The position numbers and the translations under genes are program-made. 6,387 bases of DNA, taken from DATGYC01 sp035298385. Lineage in GTDB: Bacteria; Bacillota; Sulfobacillia; Symbiobacteriales; Symbiobacteriaceae. Below are positions 1-6,185 of the stretch, one piece after another. Each line of letters begins with the position of its first letter. Within the stretch, counting starts at the first letter, position 1. The notes below the pieces were generated by a model that did no database searches, was not told where the DNA came from, and saw only the letters and a list, made by a program, of their open reading frames with translations. The DNA lies in contig DATGYC010000152.1 in the NCBI GenBank assembly GCA_035298385.1, positions 1 to 6,387 on the forward strand, written 5' to 3'.

Positions 1-2357
1 GCTACCTCAATCCGGCCACCGTGGCGCTCGACCAGCTCCTTGGTGATCACCAGACCAAGGCCGACGCCGCCCACCTCCCGGGTATAGGCGTTGTCGATCC
101 GGTAGAACCGGGTGAAGAGCCGCTCCAACCCCTCCGGCGGGATGCCGATCCCCGTATCCGCCACGGCGATCCGTACCCACTCCCCCGCTGTGTGAGCGGT
201 GACCCGCACCCCGCCCTCCTTTGTATACTTGAGCGCATTCGAGATCAGGTTGTGCATCACCTGAACCAGGCGCCCCTCATCCCCGCGGATCAGCGGGAGC
301 GGGGCGCCCTCTAGTGTGAGCGTCAACCCCTTCGCCCGGGCCTGCGGCTCCGCCGACCGGACCGTTCGGCGCAGGACCGCGTTCAGATCGACCGGCCCGA
401 CATGCAGGACGATCTTCCCCTGCTGCAACTTCTCGATCTCCAGCAGGTCGTTGATCAACCCGGACAGGTGCAGACTGTTCTCCCGGATCACCGAGAGGCA
501 CTCCTTCTGCTCGGCCGGCACCGGCCCCAAATCCTCCTCCAGCAGCAACTCCGCGTACCCCCGGATCGAGGTGAGCGGGGTCCGAAGCTCATGCGAGACC
601 GTGGAGAGGAACTCTCCCTTCATCCGATCCACCGTCGCCTCGTGGCTGACATCCCGAATCACGTTCAGACGCCCGATCTTCACGCCAGACTCATCGGTCA
701 GGGAGACCCAGTAAAAGTCCAGGACGCGCCCCGGCACCCCACTCAGTTCAAGCCGGGCAGAGAGCGGCGCCAGCGGGTCTGCCTTCGCCTTCGCTCCGAG
801 CTCCATGAAGACGGGGTTCGCCTTGACGCGAGCGGTCACCGCCTCCTCGATCTCGGCGTAGCGCACGTCCGGTAGTGGGACCGGCACCTCGATGAGCTCG
901 AAGTACCGCGGGTTGAACAGGATCGAGTCGTCGGAGCGAATCAGGAGGATTCCCTCGTTGATCGAGTCCAGGACATGGCGCAAGAGGTCTCGCTGGTGCT
1001 GCGCCGCGTAGAAGGAGAGGCGATTGGCCAGACTTGCGCCCGCTGTGCTCGTGAAGATCTCGAGCCAGCGCTGCTCCGCCACGCTGAACGGTCGGTCGGC
1101 GATCCGCCCCAGCACCATCACCCCCAGCGACCGTCCGTCAGCGATCGGCAGGTAGAGCTCATGGAGCACCGGTAGCTCGGTCGTGTAGACAGGCAGACGG
1201 AGGAGGCCCTCGGGGTAGGAGCAGGCGACCAGCTCACGCCGCTTGGCGGCCTCGACCATGAAGCCGGTGAGACGATCCAGGCAGGCCGCTGCCGCGGTCA
1301 GGGCGACCGAAGCGACGACGCGGGCGCCCCCACCCTCGTTCACCAGCAGCATCGCGCCCACCTGGGCCTCTCCCTTCTCCAGCATGTAGTCCAGCAGCGT
1401 CTGGCAGAGCGTCTCCACGCTGGGCTGCTCCTGCAAGAGCCGCTGCAGGCGGTTGAGCGAAGCGGCCTGATCGCGCTCCGCCTCCACCTCCGCCTGGATC
1501 TCGGCCATCTCCTGCTGCTGGTGGATCAAGAGCTCGTTCTGGGCGATCAGCTCCTCATGCTGTGCCTGCAGCTCCTCCTTCTGCTCCAGCAGGGCGGAGG
1601 CCATCGTGTTGAAGTGTCCAGCCAAGACGCCGAGTTCGGCTGCGCCTTCGTGCACGTCGATCCGCTCGATGCGCCCAAGCGCAACGCCCTGGGCGCCCTG
1701 CTGCAGAACCCGCACGCCACGGTTGATCTGGCGGCTCAGCTGCGCCAGAAGCCCCACCATCAGAAGCGTCGACAAGATCGTCAGCAGAACGATTCGCCGG
1801 CTACTGCGCTCGAGCAGGGCACGGGTCTTGGCAACCGTTGCCGTAGTCACCGCAGACTGGACCTCACGAATCTCCCTTAAGAGTGCCTGTGTCTCCAGCA
1901 GGTGAGCGTCACCGCCGACCCCTAGGGCCATCAGATCAAGCGGCGCGTCCTTGCTGTACGTCGTCACCTGCGGCAGGACGTACTCCGTATACCACTCGGC
2001 CATCAAGTGATCGAGCCGCTGTACCCGCAACAACTGCTCCGGGCTCTGGGCCAGCAAGATCTTCAGTTCCTTGATCCGATCCTGGCGCCGGACGAGGGCG
2101 CGATCGAGCCGCCTGCGGTACTCCTTCTCTCCGGAGAGCAGGTAGCTACGCAACTCAACCTTCGCCTCGAGCAGGTTCGTCTCCACCTCCGCCACCGATC
2201 GATTGATCGTGATCAACCGCTCCTGCGTCTGCAGCGCCGCCAAGGTGTTGATCATGGTGACGTGAGAGCACCCCCAGCAGACGAGCAGGGAGAGGACCGC
2301 CACCAGCAAGACCAGTCCGGTCTTCCACGCCAAGGGGAGCCGTACAAACCAGCGCAC
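1..2357 (-). CDS. Membrane-bound sensor histidine kinase (CHASE3-HAMP-GAF-PAS-HisKA-HATPase), C-terminus cut by window edge
   Basis: This is the sensor half of a two-component system: it autophosphorylates a histidine and passes the phosphate to a response regulator, which is not in this window. The frame is open for 785 codons from a GTG start and runs off position 1. In order I see: a membrane helix at about residues 13-30; an extracytoplasmic helical region with a CHASE3-like YLLSGEKEY (72-80); a second helix at about 188-205; HAMP at about 206-257; a Glu/Gln-rich coiled coil to about 310; a GAF-like domain at about 311-447; and a PAS-like domain at about 456-570. HisKA carries SHELRTP with H589 as the phosphoacceptor. 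The ATPase domain shows the N box HNLISNALKYT (N703, N707), DTGIGI (D734), the F box LFTRFYR and the G2 box GVGLGLVI (764-771). About 20 residues should be missing. The ligand is unknown. GAF and PAS are inferred from position and pattern and are less certain than the kinase core. Confidence 0.95.
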   Translation of the reverse strand, partial: MRWFVRLPLAWKTGLVLLVAVLSLLVCWGCSHVTMINTLAALQTQERLITINRSVAEVETNLLEAKVELRSYLLSGEKEYRRRLDRALVRRQDRIKELKILLAQSPEQLLRVQRLDHLMAEWYTEYVLPQVTTYSKDAPLDLMALGVGGDAHLLETQALLREIREVQSAVTTATVAKTRALLERSSRRIVLLTILSTLLMVGLLAQLSRQINRGVRVLQQGAQGVALGRIERIDVHEGAAELGVLAGHFNTMASALLEQKEELQAQHEELIAQNELLIHQQQEMAEIQAEVEAERDQAASLNRLQRLLQEQPSVETLCQTLLDYMLEKGEAQVGAMLLVNEGGGARVVASVALTAAAACLDRLTGFMVEAAKRRELVACSYPEGLLRLPVYTTELPVLHELYLPIADGRSLGVMVLGRIADRPFSVAEQRWLEIFTSTAGASLANRLSFYAAQHQRDLLRHVLDSINEGILLIRSDDSILFNPRYFELIEVPVPLPDVRYAEIEEAVTARVKANPVFMELGAKAKADPLAPLSARLELSGVPGRVLDFYWVSLTDESGVKIGRLNVIRDVSHEATVDRMKGEFLSTVSHELRTPLTSIRGYAELLLEEDLGPVPAEQKECLSVIRENSLHLSGLINDLLEIEKLQQGKIVLHVGPVDLNAVLRRTVRSAEPQARAKGLTLTLEGAPLPLIRGDEGRLVQVMHNLISNALKYTKEGGVRVTAHTAGEWVRIAVADTGIGIPPEGLERLFTRFYRIDNAYTREVGGVGLGLVITKELVERHGGRIEV

Positions 2358-2363
2358 GTCGGG

Positions 2364-2372
2364 CCACCTCCC
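2364..2372 (-). promoter_or_regulatory. Ribosome binding site of the histidine kinase gene
   Basis: Read on the minus strand this is GGGAGGTGG, a near-consensus Shine-Dalgarno sequence about 6-8 bases before the GTG at 2357. It decides the start: the frame stays open further upstream, with TTG codons, but no comparable site precedes those. Starting here also puts a hydrophobic helix at residues 13-30 behind a short basic N-terminus, as expected for a membrane sensor. Confidence 0.8.
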
Positions 2373-2384
2373 GCTCTGCTGGCT

Positions 2385-2390
2385 AGTATA
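2385..2390 (-). promoter_or_regulatory. Candidate -10 element for the histidine kinase gene
   Basis: The minus strand reads TATACT, one mismatch from TATAAT, followed by AG. It would put transcription start near 2378, about 20 bases before the GTG. No good -35 hexamer lies 16-18 bases further upstream, so if real it is a weak or activated promoter. The same ATACTAG string occurs before two other starts in the window. Confidence 0.4.
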
Positions 2391-2437
2391 CCCAGGGCGC
2401 CCCCCCTGGCCCGAAGGACGACGGCGCCTCCCCCTGC

Positions 2438-2471
2438 CGAACAATCTGATCCGCAATCCGTAAAATGTTCG
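2438..2471. promoter_or_regulatory. Spaced inverted repeat in the divergent promoter region (possible operator)
   Basis: CGAACA at 2438-2443 and TGTTCG at 2466-2471 are perfect 6-bp inverted arms separated by 22 bases. The right arm abuts the -35 candidate of the oxidoreductase promoter. The arms resemble halves of a Gram-positive SOS box (CGAAC and GTTCG), but a real LexA site has them nearly adjacent, so this would not be a normal LexA operator. Two arms of this length can arise by chance. Confidence 0.2.
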
Positions 2472-2501
2472 TTGCGCCGAGGTGGTCTCTGGGGTTACAA
2501 T
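2472..2501 (+). promoter_or_regulatory. Candidate sigma-70-type promoter of the FAD oxidoreductase gene
   Basis: TTGCGC at 2472-2477 and TACAAT at 2496-2501 are separated by 18 bases. The -10 has one mismatch to consensus and the -35 keeps the TTG. Transcription would begin near 2508, giving a leader of about 47 bases before the ATG at 2555. This also argues against an in-frame ATG at 2465, which would lie upstream of the transcript start. Confidence 0.5.
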
Positions 2502-2537
2502 CCATTATGGCTCGCGCTCCACGACCTGGAATCAGCG

Positions 2538-2545
2538 AGAGGAAG
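2538..2545 (+). promoter_or_regulatory. Ribosome binding site of the FAD oxidoreductase gene
   Basis: AGAGGAAG lies 9 bases before the ATG at 2555. It fixes the start at 2555 rather than at the in-frame ATG at 2465, since the latter would add 30 residues with no family-like character before the nucleotide-binding fold. Confidence 0.7.
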
Positions 2546-2554
2546 TTCATACAG

Positions 2555-3985
2555 ATGCCCTACGACCTGATCATCGTCGGTGCCGGTCCCGCCGGCATCT
2601 TTGCCGCCTACGAGATGACCCAGCTAAACCCCGCCGCCAAGGTCCTCCTCATCGATAAGGGGCACCCCATCCACAAGCGCTCCTGCCCGATCCTGGAGGA
2701 ACAGATCGACAAGTGCCCCCCGCCCGGCCGCATGAAGGAGTTCGCCGGCTGCCTGCCCGCCTGCTCGATCACCGCCGGCTGGGGTGGCGCTGGCGCCTAC
2801 TCCGACGGCAAGTTCAACCTGACCACGGAGTTCGGTGGCTGGATGCAGGATTACCTGGCGCCCTCCAAGGTGCTGGAGCTGATCGAGTACGTCGACCGGA
2901 TCAACCTTGCCCACGGCGCCACCACCACGATCACCGACCCCACCACCCGCAAGGTGGCGGAGATTGAGCGCTCCGCAGCGGCGGCCGGACTGAAGCTCTT
3001 GAAGGCCCGGGTCCGCCATCTGGGGACCGAGGAGAATCTGAAGATCCTGACCGCCATCTTCCACACGCTGGAGGGGCGGATCGAGACCCGCTTCAAGACG
3101 ATGGTCGAGGATCTGATCACTGAGTACAAGGATGGCCGCTGGGTCGTCAAGGGGGCCCGCCTCGCCAAGGGCGAGGAGCTCTTTGCTGACCGCGTCATCG
3201 TCGGTCCCGGCCGTGATGGCTCCGGCTGGCTCGCCGAGGTGCTCAAGGCGCGCAAGATCAAGATGATCAACAACCAGGTTGATATCGGCGTCCGGGTCGA
3301 GACCTCGAACGTCGTCATGCAGGAGATCAACGAGCACCTCTACGAGGCCAAGTTCATCTATAACTCCTCGGTCGGTACTCGAATCCGGACCTTCTGCTCC
3401 AACCCCTCCGGCCACGTCGTGGTCGAGAACCATACCGGCGTCATGACCGCCAACGGCCACGCCTACAAGGATCCGAAGCTGGGTTCGGCCAACACCAACT
3501 TTGCCCTGCTCGTCTCCCACTCCTTCACCGACCCGTTCGACAAGCCGAACGAGTACGCCAAGGAGATCAGCCGGCGGGCGAACGACCTCAGCAACGGCTC
3601 GGTGATCGTCCAGACCTATGGCGACATCTTGAAGGGGCGCCGCTCCACCGCGAAGCGCATCGCCGAGTCCTTCATCGAGCCGACCCTCAAGGAGGCCGTT
3701 CCGGGGGACCTCGGGCTCGTCCTGCCGTACACGACCATGCTCTCGCTGATCGAGATGATGGCTGCGCTGGACAAGGTGACCCCGGGCCTCGCCTCGGAGC
3801 ACACCCTCTTCTATGGCGTCGAGGCGAAGTTCTACTCAGCCCGGCCCAAACTGACGACCGAGTTCGAGACCGAGATCAGCGGGCTCTACACGATCGGCGA
3901 CGGCGCCGGCATCACCCGAGGCCTCGCCCAGGCCTCAGCAGCGGGCGTCCATGTGGCGCGGCACATCCACTCCCTGGCCCACTAG
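2555..3985 (+). CDS. FAD-dependent oxidoreductase/dehydrogenase, COG2509-type
   Basis: This is a complete 476-residue cytoplasmic flavoprotein. The N-terminus is a classic Rossmann dinucleotide-binding fold: DLIIVGAGPAG (G9, G11, G14), with D34 at the end of the second strand in LLIDKG, placed to bind the FAD adenosine ribose. A Gly-rich GWGGAGAYSDGK segment (75-86) follows a cysteine cluster (C44, C54, C66, C70). The C-terminal flavin motif is GLYTIGDGAGITRG (443-456), with D449 in the usual FAD ribityl-contacting position. This pattern and length match the FAD-dependent dehydrogenases of COG2509, whose substrate is generally not known. I see no signal peptide or membrane segment. The gene appears monocistronic: it has its own promoter candidate upstream and a strong hairpin right after the stop. 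It is divergent from the kinase, which alone does not show a functional link. The family call is firm; the reaction is unassigned. Confidence 0.9.
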   Translation: MPYDLIIVGAGPAGIFAAYEMTQLNPAAKVLLIDKGHPIHKRSCPILEEQIDKCPPPGRMKEFAGCLPACSITAGWGGAGAYSDGKFNLTTEFGGWMQDYLAPSKVLELIEYVDRINLAHGATTTITDPTTRKVAEIERSAAAAGLKLLKARVRHLGTEENLKILTAIFHTLEGRIETRFKTMVEDLITEYKDGRWVVKGARLAKGEELFADRVIVGPGRDGSGWLAEVLKARKIKMINNQVDIGVRVETSNVVMQEINEHLYEAKFIYNSSVGTRIRTFCSNPSGHVVVENHTGVMTANGHAYKDPKLGSANTNFALLVSHSFTDPFDKPNEYAKEISRRANDLSNGSVIVQTYGDILKGRRSTAKRIAESFIEPTLKEAVPGDLGLVLPYTTMLSLIEMMAALDKVTPGLASEHTLFYGVEAKFYSARPKLTTEFETEISGLYTIGDGAGITRGLAQASAAGVHVARHIHSLAH

Positions 3986-3993
3986 AGTCGAGC

Positions 3994-4021
3994 AGGAGCC
4001 GGGAACGTCCCGGCTCCTTTT
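3994..4021 (+). terminator. Rho-independent terminator after the FAD oxidoreductase gene
   Basis: A perfect 11-bp GC-rich stem (AGGAGCCGGGA pairing with TCCCGGCTCCT) closes a 3-base loop and runs into a TTTT tract. It begins 8 bases after the TAG of the oxidoreductase gene, which is the textbook arrangement. Confidence 0.92.
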
Positions 4022-4045
4022 CAATCCGCTGATTCGTGGCATACT
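4018..4045 (+). promoter_or_regulatory. Candidate promoter of the small membrane protein gene
   Basis: CATACT at 4040-4045 is preceded by TGG, forming an extended -10 (TGn) element, and TTTTCA at 4018-4023 is a 4-of-6 match to the -35, 16 bases upstream. Transcription would start near 4052, about 27 bases before the ATG. The -35 overlaps the T tract of the preceding terminator, a compact arrangement in which one gene ends where the next transcript is launched. Confidence 0.45.
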
Positions 4046-4078
4046 AGCGACAGCTACGTCAGCGAGGAGCGGGTTGCC

Positions 4079-4249
4079 ATGCGCGTCGCTTGGTATCATC
4101 GGAAGTGGTTCGTCGTCTTGATGCTCCTGATCTTCTCACCGATCGGTCTGATCCTCTTGTGGACCTCGCCGGTGACCAAGCCGAGCGGGCGGATCGTGTG
4201 GACGATCATCTGCCTCCTCTCCTACCTCTCCTGGTGGAGGTTGCGGTAA
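4079..4249 (+). CDS. Small two-helix membrane protein, 56 residues
   Basis: The product has a basic, aromatic N-terminus (MRVAWYHRKW), a hydrophobic helix at about residues 10-29 containing FSPIGLILLW, a short polar turn (TSPVTKPSGR), and a second helix at about 38-51, ending WWRLR. Two helices joined by a short loop suggest a hairpin in the cytoplasmic membrane. The pattern of a WY-K/R-KW start followed by PIGLILLW resembles short uncharacterised membrane proteins common in Gram-positive bacteria; that resemblance is from memory. A GAGGAG ribosome site at 4064-4069 lies 9 bases before the ATG. The gene sits between two terminator hairpins, upstream of the deacetylase in the same direction. 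Overlapping reading frames here in +1 and on the other strand lack such a start site or protein-like composition. No function can be assigned. Confidence 0.75.
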   Translation: MRVAWYHRKWFVVLMLLIFSPIGLILLWTSPVTKPSGRIVWTIICLLSYLSWWRLR

Positions 4250-4254
4250 TGGAG

Positions 4255-4285
4255 AAGGACCGCTCCTCTGAGGGGGCGGTCCTTT
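4255..4285 (+). terminator. Hairpin between the small membrane protein and deacetylase genes, probable partial terminator
   Basis: AAGGACCGC at 4255-4263 pairs perfectly with GCGGTCCTT at 4276-4284 around a 12-base loop, 5 bases after the TAA of the small gene. The 3' side has only TTT, so termination may be incomplete. The deacetylase start lies 39 bases downstream with no room for a full promoter after the hairpin, so read-through or RNA processing probably sets its expression. Confidence 0.65.
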
Positions 4286-4324
4286 GCGCGTTGCAGATCC
4301 GAGCCGTGAGGGGAGGGTGATCCG

Positions 4325-5755
4325 ATGGTGGCGTGGTTCAAGCGAATCCGGATCACTCTCTTGCTCCTCCTGGCGGCCTTCCTGGTCCAGCAGTACTTCT
4401 TCCCGCAACCCGGTGTGCGCGGGCCCTTTGGCGCTCGCAGCCTCCCCGTCGGTCCCGTGCTGGTGATCGCCCCACACAGTGATGATGAGTCGCTCGCCGC
4501 CGCGGGCCTGCTGCAACAGGCCGAAGCCGCTGGCCTGCAACCACAGGTCGTGCTGGTCACGGGTGGGGATGGATTTCCGATCGCCGCCCAGGCCCACTAC
4601 CATCGCTCGCAGATCAGTAGCCAGGAGATGATCGCCTTCGGTCGCATTCGCCTCGCCGAGTCACAGACCGCCCTGCGGGCGCTGGGATTGCCCCCAGAGC
4701 GGCTCACCTTCCTCGGTTACGCCGATCGCTCCCTGGATCAACTCTGGCTCGACTGCTGGCGGGAGGAGCACGCCTGCCTCTCCCCTTTCACCAAGCTCCG
4801 GCACGTCCCGTACGCCGAGGCGCTGGAGCCGGGGGCGCCCCTGGCCGGCGAGCGCCTTCTGGCCCACCTGATCTCGCTACTGCGCAAGGCCCACCCCGCC
4901 GTCGTCGCCTATCCGCACCCGAACGAGTCCCACGTCGACCACTGGGGGCTCTCGAACTTCGTCGCCGCGGCCCTCGAGCATCTGCGGCGAACGGAGCCCG
5001 GCTGGCAGGCCCCTGCCGAGTGGCTCTACCTCGTCCACCGGGGGGACTGGCCTGCGCCCAAAGGGCTCAAGCCGCGGGCCTCGCTCACCCCACCGCGCAC
5101 GCTGGTCGGCGAGATGACCGAGTGGACGCAGGTGCCGCTCGTTGAGAGCCAGGTGGCCCAGAAGCAGATGGCGGTCGAGGCCTACCACTCCCAGATGACG
5201 ATCCTCCGCCGCTTCATGCACTCCTTCGTCCGGACCAATGAACTCTTCGGCCGGATCGGGCGGGCGGACCTGGCTGAACCAGGCCTGACCGAGCAGCACG
5301 GCTCGCCGGATCCAGGCGCCTGGGTGCAGACGACGGCGGACCCCCGACGAGACACCCTTGCCCGCACGCTTGAACCGGGCGCCGACCTGGTCAGCATCTG
5401 GGGCGCCATCGACCAGACGCAGTTATCCTTGGCGATCCACCTGGCGGCGCCGCTCTCCCGGCAGACGACGCTTCGCCTGCTTGTCCGGCCCTGGCAGGGC
5501 GGCTGGGATGACGTGGCTACGGTCGATCTGCGGGCATTTGGCGCCCCAACGGTGAAGCGTTGGCCGGGTGAGCCCATCCTGGGTCAGGTTGATGCCTACC
5601 TGACGGCGACGCAAGAGGGGGACTGGTGCCGGGCCCGCCTGAGCTTGGATCGCCTGGGCCGCCCAGGGGCGGTGATGCTGGCGGCGGAGACCTGGATTGG
5701 GGGCGCCCTGATCGATCGTACCGCCTGGCGGGTGGTCTCCCTGGATGGACGATAG
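4325..5755 (+). CDS. Membrane-anchored PIG-L/LmbE-family deacetylase with C-terminal beta-rich extension
   Basis: The 476-residue product starts with a basic stretch and a hydrophobic helix (about residues 10-26), so it is probably anchored with the catalytic part outside. The PIG-L fold shows the zinc motif APHSDDE (49-55) and HVDH (203-206). By analogy with MshB, H51, D54 and H206 bind zinc, D53 is the general base and H203 assists catalysis. Family members remove acetyl or similar acyl groups from N-acylated sugars such as GlcNAc conjugates; the substrate here is unknown. HSDDE replaces the more usual HPDDE. After about residue 325, the roughly 150 C-terminal residues alternate hydrophobic and polar positions like a beta sandwich (LRLLVRPWQGGWDDVATVDLR), possibly a binding or accessory module. 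The start is supported by GGGAGGGTGA (4311-4320) just upstream. A partial terminator separates it from the small membrane protein gene. An envelope or polysaccharide substrate is an inference from the anchor. Confidence 0.92.
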   Translation: MVAWFKRIRITLLLLLAAFLVQQYFFPQPGVRGPFGARSLPVGPVLVIAPHSDDESLAAAGLLQQAEAAGLQPQVVLVTGGDGFPIAAQAHYHRSQISSQEMIAFGRIRLAESQTALRALGLPPERLTFLGYADRSLDQLWLDCWREEHACLSPFTKLRHVPYAEALEPGAPLAGERLLAHLISLLRKAHPAVVAYPHPNESHVDHWGLSNFVAAALEHLRRTEPGWQAPAEWLYLVHRGDWPAPKGLKPRASLTPPRTLVGEMTEWTQVPLVESQVAQKQMAVEAYHSQMTILRRFMHSFVRTNELFGRIGRADLAEPGLTEQHGSPDPGAWVQTTADPRRDTLARTLEPGADLVSIWGAIDQTQLSLAIHLAAPLSRQTTLRLLVRPWQGGWDDVATVDLRAFGAPTVKRWPGEPILGQVDAYLTATQEGDWCRARLSLDRLGRPGAVMLAAETWIGGALIDRTAWRVVSLDGR

Positions 5756-5762
5756 AGCGGAA

Positions 5763-5791
5763 CCGAAGGGGCCGTTCTGGATCGTCTTCGG
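5763..5791 (+). terminator. Weak inverted repeat after the deacetylase gene (doubtful terminator)
   Basis: CCGAAG at 5763-5768 and CTTCGG at 5786-5791 could form a 6-bp stem with a 17-base loop, 7 bases after the TAG, followed by ATCGTTTTC. The stem is short and the T run is offset, so it is much weaker than the two other hairpins. If it does not work, transcription would continue into the repeat tract. Confidence 0.25.
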
Positions 5792-5810
5792 ATCGTTTTC
5801 AATTGCACCG

Positions 5811-5901
5811 AATCCTAATGAATCCTAATGAATCCTTATGAATCCTTATGAATCCTTATGAATCCTAATGAATCCTAATGAAATCCTCATGAATCCTGAC
5901 G
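5811..5901. repeat. 10-bp tandem repeat array, unit AATCCTWATG, about nine copies
   Basis: Seven contiguous 10-base units at 5811-5880 differ only at position 7, which reads A, A, T, T, T, A, A in order. An 11-base variant (AAATCCTCATG, 5881-5891) and a diverged unit (AATCCTGACG, 5892-5901) follow, so the array decays at its right edge. On the other strand the unit reads CATWAGGATT. A period of 10 is not a multiple of three, each frame soon meets stops, and no ribosome site precedes it, so it is not coding. Confidence 0.95.
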
Positions 5902-6086
5902 AAACATTGTCAGAGATTTGTCGGTTCCTTTGTGGATCTTGGACGAATCTTGCACAGTTCCTGGACGAATCCTTGGCGGTCTCTGAACGGTTTCTAGCGA
6001 ATGCTTGGCAGATTCCCACGAACCATTCGCCATTATTTTTAATCCTTCCCAATCATTTCGATCGATTTTTGACCGAATCGAAACGT
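5902..6086. repeat. Degenerate 10-11 bp periodic repeat zone
   Basis: The sequence between the two clean arrays divides into units of about 11 bases with a loose pattern of a purine-rich start, a central ACGR and a pyrimidine-rich end. From 5941, successive 11-base units read GGACGAATCTT, GCACAGTTCCT, GGACGAATCCT, TGGCGGTCTCT, GAACGGTTTCT, AGCGAATGCTT and GGCAGATTCCC. After about 6018 the spacing is less regular, but AATCCTTCCC and AATCATTTCG (6041-6060) still fit. It looks like an old array that has diverged while keeping its spacing. The phasing was done by eye. Confidence 0.6.
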
Positions 6087-6185
6087 GGACGGTTTCTGGG
6101 AGGTTTTTGGGAGGTCTTTGGGAGGTTTCTGGGAGGTCTTTGGGAGGTTTCTGGGAGGTTTTTAACGGATTCCTGGAGGTTTTTC
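6087..6185. repeat. 11-bp tandem repeat array, unit GGGAGGTYTYT, six core copies plus diverged flanks
   Basis: Six contiguous 11-base units at 6098-6163 all begin GGGAGGT and end in a T-rich five bases. A diverged unit precedes them (GGACGGTTTCT, 6087-6097) and two follow (AACGGATTCCT, 6164-6174; GGAGGTTTTTC, 6175-6185). Units 3-4 and 5-6 are an exact 22-bp duplication (6109-6130 and 6131-6152), so the block grew partly by doubling pairs. Each core unit contains a GGGAGGT resembling a Shine-Dalgarno sequence, and its GGG tracts recur every 11 bases. Confidence 0.95.

Noticed and set aside
21..2074. Several plus-strand open frames of 60-160 codons (for example 316-714, 402-875, 1521-1880)
   Set aside because: All lie opposite the continuous histidine kinase frame, and their translations are Arg/Pro/Gln-rich with no domain signature.
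2438..2471. Canonical LexA (SOS) box
   Set aside because: The CGAAC and GTTCG arms are separated by about 22 bases instead of the few bases of a true LexA site.
2465..2554. Upstream ATG extending the FAD oxidoreductase by 30 residues
   Set aside because: The extension contains the candidate -10 element and has no family-like sequence. A ribosome site precedes ATG 2555, which starts directly at the Rossmann fold.
2007..2570. 187-codon plus-strand frame reaching across the divergent intergenic region
   Set aside because: It overlaps the kinase N-terminus, spans the promoter region and runs past the oxidoreductase start in another frame. Its composition is low-complexity and not protein-like.
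2624..3802. 392-codon open frame on the minus strand opposite the FAD oxidoreductase
   Set aside because: It is a mirror of GC-rich codon structure. The translation has no recognisable motifs, no ribosome site is evident, and the plus strand carries an unmistakable flavoprotein.
5846..6052. 68-codon minus-strand frame across the 10-bp array
   Set aside because: It has no credible start signal and its C-terminal part merely restates the tandem repeat.
5811..6185. CRISPR array
   Set aside because: Units are 10-11 bases and contiguous, with no 20-40 base repeats separated by unique spacers and no cas genes nearby.
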